7,568 bases of DNA from NAT127 sp041655035. Lineage in GTDB: Bacteria; Pseudomonadota; Gammaproteobacteria; Pseudomonadales; Porticoccaceae. Below the pieces are notes generated by a model. It searched no databases, was not told the DNA's origin, and was given only the letters and a program-made list of their open reading frames with translations. This document shows positions 1 to 7,130 of the stretch, in pieces. The stretch spans positions 1 to 7,568 of the forward strand of contig JBAZCN010000157.1 in the NCBI GenBank assembly GCA_041655035.1, in the 5' to 3' direction. Made by a program: the position numbers and the translations under genes. Each line of letters starts with the position of its first letter. Positions within the stretch are counted from its first letter, which is position 1.

Positions 1-862
1 TGCCGGCGACCAGCGACCCCTGGGGCGACAGCATCTGTTCGAATACCGCTGTTGGCATGGGGTCCCCGAACAAGGGTTTCAGGTAGGCGGAGTAATAGGG
101 ATAAAACCTCTGGCGCACATGGCTGGTGTATTCCGCCACGTGCAAATGCTCGAAGGTGGCCACCCGGGCATCCTCCGGGGCGCGGCCACTTTCGCTCCAC
201 AGCTGCCGGTACAGGGCTATCGACCGGGCATAACCGGCCGCCGTGCCGCCGACCATGGGAACGGCCAGGGGAAATCCCGCCGCCGCGGCCCGCGCCACAC
301 TGGTGGCGGACACCGCGCCCATCCACACCGGGATTTGGGCCTGGGCCGGACGCGGTGCGATTTCGGCGTTGTCGAGGGCGGCGCGAAACCGTCCCGACCA
401 GCTGACCCGCTCGCGGGCGTTCAATTGATCGAAGAGGCCGGCCTTTTCAACGAAAAGCGCGTCGTAATCATCGAGACTGTAGCCGAACAGCGGAAAGTTG
501 TCGGTGAAGGCCCCGCGCCCGAAGATGATCTCCACCCTGCCGTGGGACACCAGGTCGGCAGTGGCGAACTCCTGGAAAGTCCGCACCGGATCGGCGGTGC
601 TGATCGATGTGGATGCGCTCGTCAGCCTGATGCGTTTGGTGATCGCGGCAATCGCCGCGATCATGGTCGCGGTGGCGGAGTTGACATAGGCCAGGGAGTG
701 ATGCTCGCCGACACCAAAGACGTCGAGCCCGGCGTCATCGGCCAGCCTGGCGGTCTCGAGTATCTGGTCGAGCCGCCGCTGGGGCGATACCGCGTGGCCC
801 GTATGGGGATCGGCGACGATGTCGCCAAAGGTGTAAATGCCGAGCTGCATGGGCGTTGTCAT
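1..862 (-). CDS. LLM-class flavin-dependent monooxygenase (Atu2307/SP_0267-like), C-terminus cut by window edge
   Basis: The 287 visible residues read as a bacterial luciferase-like (TIM-barrel, flavin-dependent) monooxygenase. Near the N-terminus is LGIYTFGDIVADPHTG, followed by a Ser-Pro-x-x-Arg-Leu helix. VFGVGEHHS lies at about residues 48-56, then an Ala/Ile-rich helix and TKRIRLTSA (75-83). Next come DPVRTFQEFATADLVSHGR (91-109), the GRG loop at 116-118, and FPLFGYSLDDYD (123-134). This string of motifs resembles the Atu2307/SP_0267 group, whose members are usually about 340 residues, so roughly 50-60 C-terminal residues lie beyond the edge. The members I know of have no firmly assigned substrate, so none is claimed here; the protein should be cytoplasmic and use reduced flavin. 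The ATG at 862 was chosen because a purine-rich AGGCAGG lies just upstream; an in-frame ATG at 850 has no such site. The gene is divergent from the MscS-like gene. Confidence 0.9.
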   Translation of the reverse strand, partial: MTTPMQLGIYTFGDIVADPHTGHAVSPQRRLDQILETARLADDAGLDVFGVGEHHSLAYVNSATATMIAAIAAITKRIRLTSASTSISTADPVRTFQEFATADLVSHGRVEIIFGRGAFTDNFPLFGYSLDDYDALFVEKAGLFDQLNARERVSWSGRFRAALDNAEIAPRPAQAQIPVWMGAVSATSVARAAAAGFPLAVPMVGGTAAGYARSIALYRQLWSESGRAPEDARVATFEHLHVAEYTSHVRQRFYPYYSAYLKPLFGDPMPTAVFEQMLSPQGSLVAG

Positions 863-897
863 GGCCTGCCTGGGGAGATGAATGCCTCGAAAATCTG

Positions 898-908
898 TCA
901 TCATTGTA
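898..908 (-). promoter_or_regulatory. Possible sigma-70 -10 element for the monooxygenase gene
   Basis: On the minus strand, TACAAT (908-903) matches five of six bases of the -10 consensus and lies about 40 bases before the ATG at 862. No good -35 box is visible at 16-18 bases upstream (the best is TGTCGA, a poor match). The call rests on the -10 element and its position only. Confidence 0.3.
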
Positions 909-1214
909 CGCGGTCAGTGTGGTATCGACAGGGCTGGTTCTCATGAATGGCTCGGCACAGAGCGGCGGCTCGAAGTCACTGAGCTCAAGGGGGGCAGCGC
1001 CACAACTCTCCGCCCGATATGTACAGGCTGCCGAACCCGGGCCATAGGTATCTGCCGGGCGGTCCTGTACTATGAGGGCCGCCCTGTGTTGCCGCGATTT
1101 GTCCGAGGGAAGCGTCGAGCCGGCACAGTGGCGCCATCGATTGGTTATCGTTGCCAGGGTTTCGCAAAGGCGCGACCGAGCGACGGGTGGCGGCTGCGCA
1201 TGGTAAGCGCCGGA

Positions 1215-1230
1215 CGTTTCACCCGAAACG
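1215..1230. repeat. Perfect 6-bp inverted repeat upstream of the MscS-like gene
   Basis: CGTTTC-ACCC-GAAACG is a perfect 6-bp dyad with a 4-base spacer, about 45 bases before the probable start of the MscS-like gene. It could be a repressor or activator site in that gene's promoter region, or a small RNA hairpin. Its half-site order (GTTTC-N4-GAAAC) is the reverse of the GAAAC-N4-GTTTC arrangement known for PsrA, so no regulator is assigned. Confidence 0.35.
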
Positions 1231-1275
1231 AATGTATCTGACTTCACATAGGCACAGGTGTGTAGAGATTTGACG

Positions 1276-1872
1276 ATGATGGAACGGTTGCCTCCCTGGG
1301 CTCACGACTGGTTGGACGTTATTATCCCCGCTGCGCAGATCGCCCTGATCGTGCTGGTTGCAGCGCTGTTGCTGACAGCGTCGCGGCGATTGATCAAGCG
1401 CCTCAGTGCGCGGGCGATATTGCCTCCCGAACTGGTGGTGGGTGCGCGGCGGGTGATCGCTTTTCTGATCTACTCTGCGACATTGCTGTTCGTGCTGGAT
1501 CGTCTGGGTGTGTCGGGCACGGTGCTGTGGACGGCGTTCACCGGGTTTGCCGCGGTCGCGGCGGTGGCGTTCTTTGCCGCCTGGAGCGTGTTGTCCAATA
1601 TCTTCTGCACGATACTGATCGTGATGACCCGGCCATTCCGCCTGCATGATCATATCGAATTGCTGGAGAACGGCGAAAAGCCCGGCCTCAAGGGCCGGGT
1701 GGTCGATATCAACCTGATCTACACGACGATACAGGAAACCGACGCAGGTCAGGGCAGCACCGTACTGCAGATTCCCAATAACCTGTTCTTCCAGCGCACC
1801 ATCCGCCGCTGGCGTGGCGGCGTCCCGCTGCAGAGCCGGATTCGCTCCGCGGACGACACTTCCAAAACCTGA
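1276..1872 (+). CDS. Small MscS-family mechanosensitive ion channel
   Basis: The predicted 198-residue protein has the architecture of a minimal MscS channel. There are membrane segments at about residues 14-36 and 57-77, then an Ala/Gly/Phe-rich pore-lining helix at about 84-116 (AFTGFAAVAAVAFFAAWSVL followed by SNIF). The signature MTRPFRLHDHIEL (117-129) opens the cytoplasmic beta domain, and VVDINLIYTTIQ and VLQIPNN (163-169) correspond to the conserved strand region and the 'IPN' motif. It should sit in the inner membrane and release solutes when tension rises after osmotic downshock. It ends soon after the beta domain and lacks the C-terminal alpha/beta cage of E. coli MscS (286 residues), as do many small MscS-like proteins. 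Start choice: ATG 1276 (or the adjacent ATG 1279) follows AGAGA at a suitable distance; an in-frame GTG at 1258 would add six residues. The gene is convergent with the receptor gene downstream. Confidence 0.88.
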   Translation: MMERLPPWAHDWLDVIIPAAQIALIVLVAALLLTASRRLIKRLSARAILPPELVVGARRVIAFLIYSATLLFVLDRLGVSGTVLWTAFTGFAAVAAVAFFAAWSVLSNIFCTILIVMTRPFRLHDHIELLENGEKPGLKGRVVDINLIYTTIQETDAGQGSTVLQIPNNLFFQRTIRRWRGGVPLQSRIRSADDTSKT

Positions 1873-1876
1873 GAGA

Positions 1877-1912
1877 GTGTCGCCTGTCCCGTGAAAGTCG
1901 GGGCAGGCGCAC
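1877..1912. terminator. GC-rich hairpin between convergent genes, probable bidirectional terminator
   Basis: CGCCTGTCCC (1881-1890) pairs with GGGGCAGGCG (1900-1909) through ten base pairs, one of them G-U in the plus-strand transcript, around a 9-base loop. The stem can be extended by GTG (1877-1879) pairing with CAC (1910-1912) past one bulged base. It starts five bases after the stop of the MscS-like gene and lies 31 bases beyond the receptor stop on the other strand. Neither side has an immediate T-run (on the minus strand a TTTT follows after about 14 bases), so termination strength is uncertain. Confidence 0.6.
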
Positions 1913-1942
1913 CTCAGGTGGCCAAAGGGTCAAAGACTGCGA

Positions 1943-4276
1943 TCAGAAGTCGTACTTCACATCGATGCCATACGTCCGCGGCATACCCTGAGACTGCATC
2001 GCAAAGCCGATCGCGGAATAGGCGTTGAACGCGAAGGTAAAGTATTCCTCATCACTCAGGTTATGTCCCCAGAGCGCCACCGATACACCGTTGCGGAAGT
2101 CCATCGACAGGCGACTGTTCCACAGGCCGTAGCTCTCGAGAGTCATATACTTGTTGGCCAGGGCGATGTCCTGTCTCTGCGCGTCGGTTGCACCCGGCCG
2201 GGCCGTTTCCGCGCTGAGCGACTTGTCGTCGACGTAGGCGTAGCCGAGCTGGGCGTTCAGGGTCCCGAGTTCCAGATCGAATGACTGTGAGGCGGTGATG
2301 TTGTAGGTCCACTCCGGCGCGTTGGGCACCACCTCGGCGCTGCGGTCATAGGGAATCGGATCGTCGAGGGTGCCGGCGTTGTCGATGAATGTACCATTTT
2401 TGTAATTGGCATCGAGGTAGGCGACGCTGGCCGACAGCTCCATGCCGTCCCAGGGCAACGCGGTGGTTTCGAGTTCAAAACCGTAGGTCCGGGTATCGCC
2501 GGCGTTCTGCGCGTACTGGGAGCTCACGTTGTCGACGACGGCGTTCACGATGCGCTGCACACCCTTGGTTTCGATGGCAAACAGCGCCACGTTGGTGCGC
2601 AACCGGCCATCGAAAGAGTCGAGTTTCATGCCCACTTCGAAGTCCGTCAGCTCCTCGGGATCGAAAGCTTCCCGGCCAGGAGGCGTCGGGCGGGTATTAA
2701 AGCCGCCAGCCATGGATGCCCGGCCGACTTTGGTGTAGAGGAACATGTCGTCGGTGACCTGATAATCGAGGCCGACGATCCATGCCGGATAGGAGAACGA
2801 TTCGTCGAAGGGGTCCCTTCCCTCAGCCCAGGCGACGGAGCCATTGGGGTTGAGCCCGTAGCCGAGCTGCCCTCTGCGGGTGATCGAACGGTCATCCCAG
2901 GTATAGCGGTAACCCAGGGTGCCGCGCAGCTTGGGCGTGAAGTTGTAGTTGACCTGGCCAAACACCGCCTTGGATTCCGACTCGAAATCCGACAGGGTGA
3001 GGCCGATGGGAATAAAGCCGAATACGCCAAAGGAATCGGAGATCGATCGCTCGTCGCCTTCTTCCTCGAAGTAGAACAGGCCGCCGATAAAATCCAGGGC
3101 GCCGATGGTAGTGGACAACTGGAGCTCCTGGCTGAACTGCTCCTGGTCATAGACGGAATAGAAGCCCAGCAGCCGCAAGGGGTTGGCATCGATGTCCAGA
3201 CTGTTGGTGCTGTAATTGGAACGCCAGGCGGTGATCGACTTCAGGCTCCAGTCGCCGATATCCCACTCCAGGGTGGCGGCAAGGCCCTCCTGCTCGCCGA
3301 TATTGTAAGGGTCGTCGACCAGGGAGTAGCCGGTCTGGGGGTCGCCATAAGCCTTGTCGAAATTCCTGCCGTTGTAGAGGAAATCGTCGACATTCAGGCC
3401 ATTCAACGCGTAGAGCTGGCCGATGGTGGGTGTGCCGGGACCAAAGGGGGCCAGGTCTTGGTTGATAGCGCGCAGAGCACTCGGCGAGCCGTTGTCCTCG
3501 AACTCAGCCTTGTCGGCGACAAGCGACAGTCTGATCGGCAGGTTGCTCGGTTCCCAGTTCAGGGTGGCGCGGGCGCCCCAACCCTTGTCGAGCTCCTTGA
3601 AACTCTTGCCGGTGACAGCATTGTCAAAAGCGCCGTCATTGGTTTCGTACTTGCCCGCCACCCGCAATGCCAGTTCGTCGGTCAGCGGAATGTCGATGCC
3701 GCTTTCGACCAAGCGTGAACCGAAGTTGCCGACGCTAGCTTTGAGGGTGCCGCCAAACTCGCTGCCGGGCTGGACAGTGGAGAGATTGAGCGCGCCACCG
3801 GTGGTGTTGCGGCCGAAAAGCGTACCCTGCGGGCCGCGCAGCACTTCGGCCTGAGCGAGATCGAACAGGGCAAAGTTGCCAGATGTCATCCTCGCGTAGT
3901 TGACGCCATTGACATAGATGGCGACGGCCGCGTCTGTCGCCGAGTTGGCTTCGCTCTTGGACTGCCCGCGAATTGCCAGAAAGATGGCGCCGGTACCGCC
4001 CGGCCCCGCAGTGGAGAGCGTCAGCGTGGGCGTCGCCCGCACCAGATCAACGACCTGGGTGACGCGGGCCTTTTCGAGAGCCTCCTTGCTCAGTGCCGCG
4101 ACGGCCACCGGGGTGGACTGCAGGCTTTCCTCGCTGCGTCGCGCGGTGACCACTATTTCTTCAAGTCCGCGGGCATGTTGGGGAGCGTTGTTCGCTGGCT
4201 GGGCGGCAGCGATGGCACTGCTGAGCGAGCACAGGACAAATGCTGAAGGGCCTATTATGTGCTTGATGGATCTCAT
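1943..4276 (-). CDS. TonB-dependent outer-membrane receptor, ligand unknown
   Basis: This complete 777-residue receptor has an N-terminal signal peptide (basic start with R2 and K5, hydrophobic core at about 8-24, likely cleavage near AIAAA-Q). A TonB box, EEIVVTARR, follows at 39-47. The plug domain spans about 53-165, including the IYVNGV strand (120-125) and the hallmark LRGPQGTLFGRNTTGG at 146-161. The remaining ~600 residues are an aromatic-rich 22-strand-type beta-barrel ending in YGIDVKYDF; a terminal Phe is the usual outer-membrane assembly signal. It should import a ligand across the outer membrane using TonB-ExbBD energy. The length is typical of the broad receptor group common in sphingomonads and marine gammaproteobacteria, and nothing in the sequence or neighbourhood identifies the ligand (siderophore, vitamin, sugar or lipid). 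Start support: AGAGGGA lies about seven bases before the ATG. It is transcribed alone or by read-through from ntrC, which ends 251 bases upstream. Confidence 0.95.
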   Translation of the reverse strand: MRSIKHIIGPSAFVLCSLSSAIAAAQPANNAPQHARGLEEIVVTARRSEESLQSTPVAVAALSKEALEKARVTQVVDLVRATPTLTLSTAGPGGTGAIFLAIRGQSKSEANSATDAAVAIYVNGVNYARMTSGNFALFDLAQAEVLRGPQGTLFGRNTTGGALNLSTVQPGSEFGGTLKASVGNFGSRLVESGIDIPLTDELALRVAGKYETNDGAFDNAVTGKSFKELDKGWGARATLNWEPSNLPIRLSLVADKAEFEDNGSPSALRAINQDLAPFGPGTPTIGQLYALNGLNVDDFLYNGRNFDKAYGDPQTGYSLVDDPYNIGEQEGLAATLEWDIGDWSLKSITAWRSNYSTNSLDIDANPLRLLGFYSVYDQEQFSQELQLSTTIGALDFIGGLFYFEEEGDERSISDSFGVFGFIPIGLTLSDFESESKAVFGQVNYNFTPKLRGTLGYRYTWDDRSITRRGQLGYGLNPNGSVAWAEGRDPFDESFSYPAWIVGLDYQVTDDMFLYTKVGRASMAGGFNTRPTPPGREAFDPEELTDFEVGMKLDSFDGRLRTNVALFAIETKGVQRIVNAVVDNVSSQYAQNAGDTRTYGFELETTALPWDGMELSASVAYLDANYKNGTFIDNAGTLDDPIPYDRSAEVVPNAPEWTYNITASQSFDLELGTLNAQLGYAYVDDKSLSAETARPGATDAQRQDIALANKYMTLESYGLWNSRLSMDFRNGVSVALWGHNLSDEEYFTFAFNAYSAIGFAMQSQGMPRTYGIDVKYDF

Positions 4277-4527
4277 GGGTCTTCCCTCTGTTTAGCTATA
4301 GTTATTGTGCAGCGAGGTGATGTCGCCGTGGCCCGTATAGTAATCGGTGAGTCGCGTCCTGCTGGTGTGGTTGCGCCGACCTAATGTCGCTTTCTCGAAG
4401 GCATGTCAGTATTTCGATGCAAGGCGTTGCGGCACCTGCAGGCAAGGGCAGGCGGTTGGCAGTGGTCACGGTATTTCAGCGCGCGGGAGCGCCCCACGGG
4501 CGGCGGGGTGTTGCGCAGAGGCCGGTG
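4277..4527. other. Intergenic region between ntrC and the receptor gene
   Basis: This 251-base gap lies downstream of ntrC and upstream of the receptor gene, both on the minus strand. It holds the receptor's Shine-Dalgarno sequence and weak promoter-like elements. Past the ntrC stop there are short GC-rich pairings such as CCCC/GGGG, but no hairpin followed by a T-run, so a clear intrinsic terminator for the ntrBC transcript is not seen. Confidence 0.5.
4295..4323 (-). promoter_or_regulatory. Possible sigma-70 promoter of the TonB-dependent receptor
   Basis: On the minus strand TATAGC (4300-4295) resembles a -10 box, but the hexamer 17 bases further upstream, ACATCA (4323-4318), is a poor -35. 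The -10 lies only about 19 bases before the ATG, which would leave a very short leader. A second -10-like TACTAT at 4342-4337 also lacks a -35. The call is tentative; no convincing Fur box is visible. Confidence 0.22.
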
Positions 4528-5955
4528 CTATTCCTCGTCGTCAGCCTGAGCCATGCCCAGTTCCTTGAGCTTGCGGGTCAGCGTGTTGCGTCCCCAGCCG
4601 AGTAGTTCCGCGGCTTCCTTCTTGCGCCCGTTGGTATGCGCCAGCGCCACTTCGATCATGGCCCGCTCGAAAGCCGGCAGCGCGGTATCGAGGATTTTTT
4701 CGTGGCGATTGGCTATCTCTGCCCGGGCCCAGCGCTGCAGGCTCAGTTCCCATTGATCGGATAGTGGGGGACGGCCGGCGCTGGCCTTTTCCTCCACCAT
4801 CTCCGGCGGCAGGTCGGAAAGCAGGATTTCCCGCCCCGACGCCATTACCGTCAGCCAGCGGCAGGTATTTTCCAGTTGCCGGACGTTGCCCGGCCAGGGT
4901 TGGTTGCTGAGGTAGCGCTCCGCTTCCCGGGACACCACTTTCGGCTCCACTTCCAGATCTCGCGCCGACTGGTTGAGAAAATAGTGGATCAGCCGCGGAA
5001 TGTCCTCCTTGCGATCGGCGAGTCGCGGCAGATGGATGCGGATCACATTGAGGCGATGGAACAGGTCTTCCCGAAAACGGTGGGCGATGACCAGCTCTTC
5101 CAGGTTCTGGTGGGTGGCGGCGATGATCCGCACGTTGACCCTGACCGGCGTATGGCCGCCGACCCGGTAGAATTCGCCGTCGGCCAGGACCCGCAGCAAC
5201 CGGGTCTGGGCCTCGGCGGGCATGTCGCCGATTTCGTCGAGAAACAGGGTGCCGCCATTGGCCTGCTCGAAACGCCCGGGGCGGCGCTGGCTGGCGCCGG
5301 TAAAGGCGCCTTTCTCGTGGCCGAACAGTTCCGATTCGATCAGGTCGTGGGGAATGGCCGCCATGTTGAGGGCAATGAAGGGGAACTGAGCGCGCGGGCT
5401 GTGGCGGTGCAGGGCGCGGGCCACCAGTTCCTTGCCCGTTCCCGACTCGCCGTTGATGAGCACGGTGATATTGGATTTCGACAACCGGCCGATGGCGCGA
5501 AAGACTTCCTGCATTGCCGGTGCTTCGCCGATGATGTCGGTGGGCACCAGCGCCGCCTCGCTCAGCGGTGGCTGTTGCCGTTCGCGACTGAAGGTCAGGG
5601 CCCGCTGGGTGACCGACACCAGTTCGTCGATGTCGAAGGGTTTCGGCAGATATTCGAAAGCTCCGCCTTGGTAGGCGGAGACGGCGCTGTCCAGGTCGGA
5701 GTGCGCGGTGGTGATGATGAGGGGAATATCCGGCAATTCAGCGTGGATGCGCTTGAGCAGCTCGAGGCCGCTGATGCCGGGCATGCGGATATCGCTGATG
5801 ATGACTTCCGGTTGCTCCCGGTCGAGGCTGGCGAGCAGGGCATCGGCACTTTCAAAGCACTGCACTGCGAAGTTGTGGCGGTGGAGAGCTTTCTCCATCA
5901 CCCAGCGGATGGAGTGGTCATCATCGACGACCCAGACGGCGGCTCTATCATTCAT
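4528..5955 (-). CDS. ntrC: Nitrogen regulation response regulator NtrC (NR(I)), sigma-54 activator
   Basis: The 475-residue protein (E. coli NtrC has 469) has all three NtrC domains. In the receiver (1-120), the acidic pocket is at D11-D13, the phospho-acceptor D55 is in ISDIRMPG, T83 is in TAHS, and K105 is in YLPKPFD. The AAA+ domain has Walker A GESGTGKE at 169-176, the sigma-54-contacting GAFTGA at 216-221, Walker B within GTLFLDEIGD (235-244), and GNVRQLEN at 356-363. The C-terminal Fis-type helix-turn-helix covers about 431-471. VWVVDDDHSIRWV and AHSDLDSAVSAYQGGAF mark it as NtrC rather than a generic enhancer-binding protein. Once phosphorylated by NtrB, it forms hexamers and opens sigma-54 promoters of nitrogen-assimilation genes. 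The ATG at 5955 overlaps the last eight bases of ntrB, which suggests translational coupling; an in-frame TTG at 5967 would add four residues and is less likely. No catalytic residue appears to be missing. Confidence 0.97.
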   Translation of the reverse strand: MNDRAAVWVVDDDHSIRWVMEKALHRHNFAVQCFESADALLASLDREQPEVIISDIRMPGISGLELLKRIHAELPDIPLIITTAHSDLDSAVSAYQGGAFEYLPKPFDIDELVSVTQRALTFSRERQQPPLSEAALVPTDIIGEAPAMQEVFRAIGRLSKSNITVLINGESGTGKELVARALHRHSPRAQFPFIALNMAAIPHDLIESELFGHEKGAFTGASQRRPGRFEQANGGTLFLDEIGDMPAEAQTRLLRVLADGEFYRVGGHTPVRVNVRIIAATHQNLEELVIAHRFREDLFHRLNVIRIHLPRLADRKEDIPRLIHYFLNQSARDLEVEPKVVSREAERYLSNQPWPGNVRQLENTCRWLTVMASGREILLSDLPPEMVEEKASAGRPPLSDQWELSLQRWARAEIANRHEKILDTALPAFERAMIEVALAHTNGRKKEAAELLGWGRNTLTRKLKELGMAQADDEE

Positions 5956-7027
5956 GGTCGTTATCAATCGGTAGGAAAATGGAAAATTGAGTGTAACCCT
6001 GGCGGCTGTCGCACTCGATCAGGCCGCGGTGGAGGCTGATGGCGGACTGGGCGATGGGCAGGCCGAGGCCGCTGCCCTCCGCGCGGCCGCTGATCATCGG
6101 ATAGAAAATCCGGTTGCCGATTTCGGCGGGAATGCCCGGGCCGTTGTCGATGATGTCGAGCCGGCACACGACCCGGTGGTGATCTCTGCCAATGGTGAAA
6201 TGGCGCTGGATCCGGGTGCGCAGGCGGATGCAGCCGCCGCGGCCGATCATGCCCGCGCCGCTGAGGGATTGCATGGCGTTGCGGGCGACATTGAGCACCG
6301 CCTGGATCAACTGTTCCCGGTCGCCGTGAATCTCCGGGATGCTGGGATCGTAATCGCGAATGATCGGCAGATCGTCGCGGGTCTCGGCTTCGAGCAGGGT
6401 GGCGACATGCTCGGTGACTTCGTGGATATTTACCGGTGCCAGGATGGCGGGCTTGTTGGGGCCGAGCAGGCGGTCTACCAGGTTGCGGAGACGCTCGACC
6501 TCGGTGGTGATGATCGCGGTGTATTCGCGAAGTTCTTCACTGTCCAATTCCTCCGCCAGCAGCTGGGCGGCGCCCTGGATACCGCCGAGCGGGTTCTTGA
6601 TCTCGTGGGCGAGGCCGCGGATCAGGTTGCGCGAGGTATCATGGGCCGAGATCAGTGCTTCCTCCCTGTCGATGCGCATGATGCGCTCCATGGGCTGCAT
6701 CTCGATGAGCAGTATCCTGGCGTTGCGAACGGTCAGCGGTGTCACCGAATAGTCGACGATGACCTGGCTCTGATCGGCCAGCGACATGGCTGCTTTGCGC
6801 TCGGTGAAGGACGTGTCGTCTTTTAGTGCGTGATAAAGAGCGTCGAGGCGGTTCTCCATGCCCGAAAACAGTGCCGCGGCGCTGGAACCGTGCAGTCGGG
6901 CGGCACTGGCGGCGAGCAGGGTTTCCGCCGAGGGGTTCAGGTATTGGATCAACAGGCTGTCATCCAGCACCATCACCGCTGTGGTGAGGCTGTCGAGCAA
7001 CAGGTGGGCATTGACGTCCTGGTTCAT
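5948..7027 (-). CDS. ntrB: Nitrogen regulation sensor kinase/phosphatase NtrB (NR(II))
   Basis: The 359-residue protein (E. coli NtrB has 349) has no membrane segment, as expected for the cytoplasmic NtrB. A PAS domain covers about residues 8-110 (LLDSLTTAVMVLDDSLLIQYLNPSAE at its start). The dimerisation/phosphoacceptor helix carries H141 in GLAHEIKNPLGGIQGAAQLL. The ATPase domain has the N-box LNVARNAMQSL (245-255), DNGPGIP (294-300), FYPMISGR (308-315) and GSGLGL (318-323). Under nitrogen limitation it autophosphorylates on H141 and passes phosphate to NtrC D55; with PII protein bound (nitrogen excess) it acts as a phosphatase. Start support: GTGGA at 7038-7034 lies at good spacing before the ATG, and the PAS domain begins a few residues in. 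It is the first gene of the ntrBC unit, preceded by the sigma-54 promoter at 7131-7147. Confidence 0.96.
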   Translation of the reverse strand: MNQDVNAHLLLDSLTTAVMVLDDSLLIQYLNPSAETLLAASAARLHGSSAAALFSGMENRLDALYHALKDDTSFTERKAAMSLADQSQVIVDYSVTPLTVRNARILLIEMQPMERIMRIDREEALISAHDTSRNLIRGLAHEIKNPLGGIQGAAQLLAEELDSEELREYTAIITTEVERLRNLVDRLLGPNKPAILAPVNIHEVTEHVATLLEAETRDDLPIIRDYDPSIPEIHGDREQLIQAVLNVARNAMQSLSGAGMIGRGGCIRLRTRIQRHFTIGRDHHRVVCRLDIIDNGPGIPAEIGNRIFYPMISGRAEGSGLGLPIAQSAISLHRGLIECDSRQGYTQFSIFLPIDNDHE

Positions 7028-7042
7028 GGTAGTTCCACATCG

Positions 7043-7064
7043 AGGCTCGGGCAGCGCTGAGCCT
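7043..7064 (-). repeat. Inverted repeat in the ntrB leader just upstream of the ribosome binding site
   Basis: On the minus strand AGGCTC (7064-7059) and GAGCCT (7048-7043) form a perfect 6-bp stem with a 10-base loop, ending five bases before the GTGGA Shine-Dalgarno. A second GGCTC at 7078-7074 could compete for the same GAGCC. It may influence ntrB translation, but the stem is short enough to arise by chance in GC-rich DNA. Confidence 0.3.
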
Positions 7065-7130
7065 TTCGGGTGAGAGCCGTTGTGCCAGCATGGTGCCTAG
7101 GGGCGTTGCCGGGGTACTTCCTGGATTTTA

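Larger units (their letters stand above)
863..1275. other. Divergent intergenic region without a credible gene
   Basis: This stretch of about 410 bases separates the divergently transcribed monooxygenase and MscS-like genes. Open frames exist on both strands, but their translations lack recognisable motifs, have no convincing ribosome binding sites, and are rich in Arg, Cys and Pro, as expected from out-of-frame GC-rich DNA. The only structures I can point to are the -10-like element near 905 and the short perfect dyad at 1215-1230. A decayed gene cannot be excluded by eye. Confidence 0.6.

Noticed and set aside
119..946. Plus-strand open frame of 275 codons antisense to the monooxygenase
   Set aside because: The minus strand encodes a clear luciferase-like monooxygenase over the same bases; the plus frame shows no family motif.
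735..1247. Minus-strand frame of 170 codons, and plus-strand frames at 856-1047 and 882-1241
   Set aside because: They overlap the monooxygenase start or lie in the intergenic region. A CxxC-like stretch in the 882 frame briefly suggested a zinc-ribbon or transposase N-terminus, but the surrounding residues do not fit any family I know.
1219..1653. Minus-strand frame of 144 codons opposite the MscS-like gene
   Set aside because: Very rich in His, Gln and Arg, as expected from the antisense of a membrane-protein gene; no supporting motif or ribosome binding site.
4291..4310. AT-rich TTTAGCTATAGTTATTGTGC upstream of the receptor as a possible Fur box
   Set aside because: It does not fit the 7-1-7 inverted repeat of the Fur consensus, and symmetry beyond CTATAG is poor.
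4435..4455. CCTGCAGG palindrome and CCTGC/GCAGG pairing downstream of ntrC as a terminator
   Set aside because: The stem is only five base pairs, about 70 or more bases past the stop, and no T-run follows.
4876..6039. Plus-strand open frame of 387 codons antisense to ntrC and the end of ntrB
   Set aside because: It runs opposite genes with full domain motifs; its translation has no recognisable motif and is of the composition typical of antisense frames in GC-rich coding DNA.
5987..6826. Plus-strand open frame of 279 codons antisense to ntrB
   Set aside because: Shadow of ntrB; rich in Ala, Asp, Gly and Val without domain signatures, and overlaps the other antisense frame.
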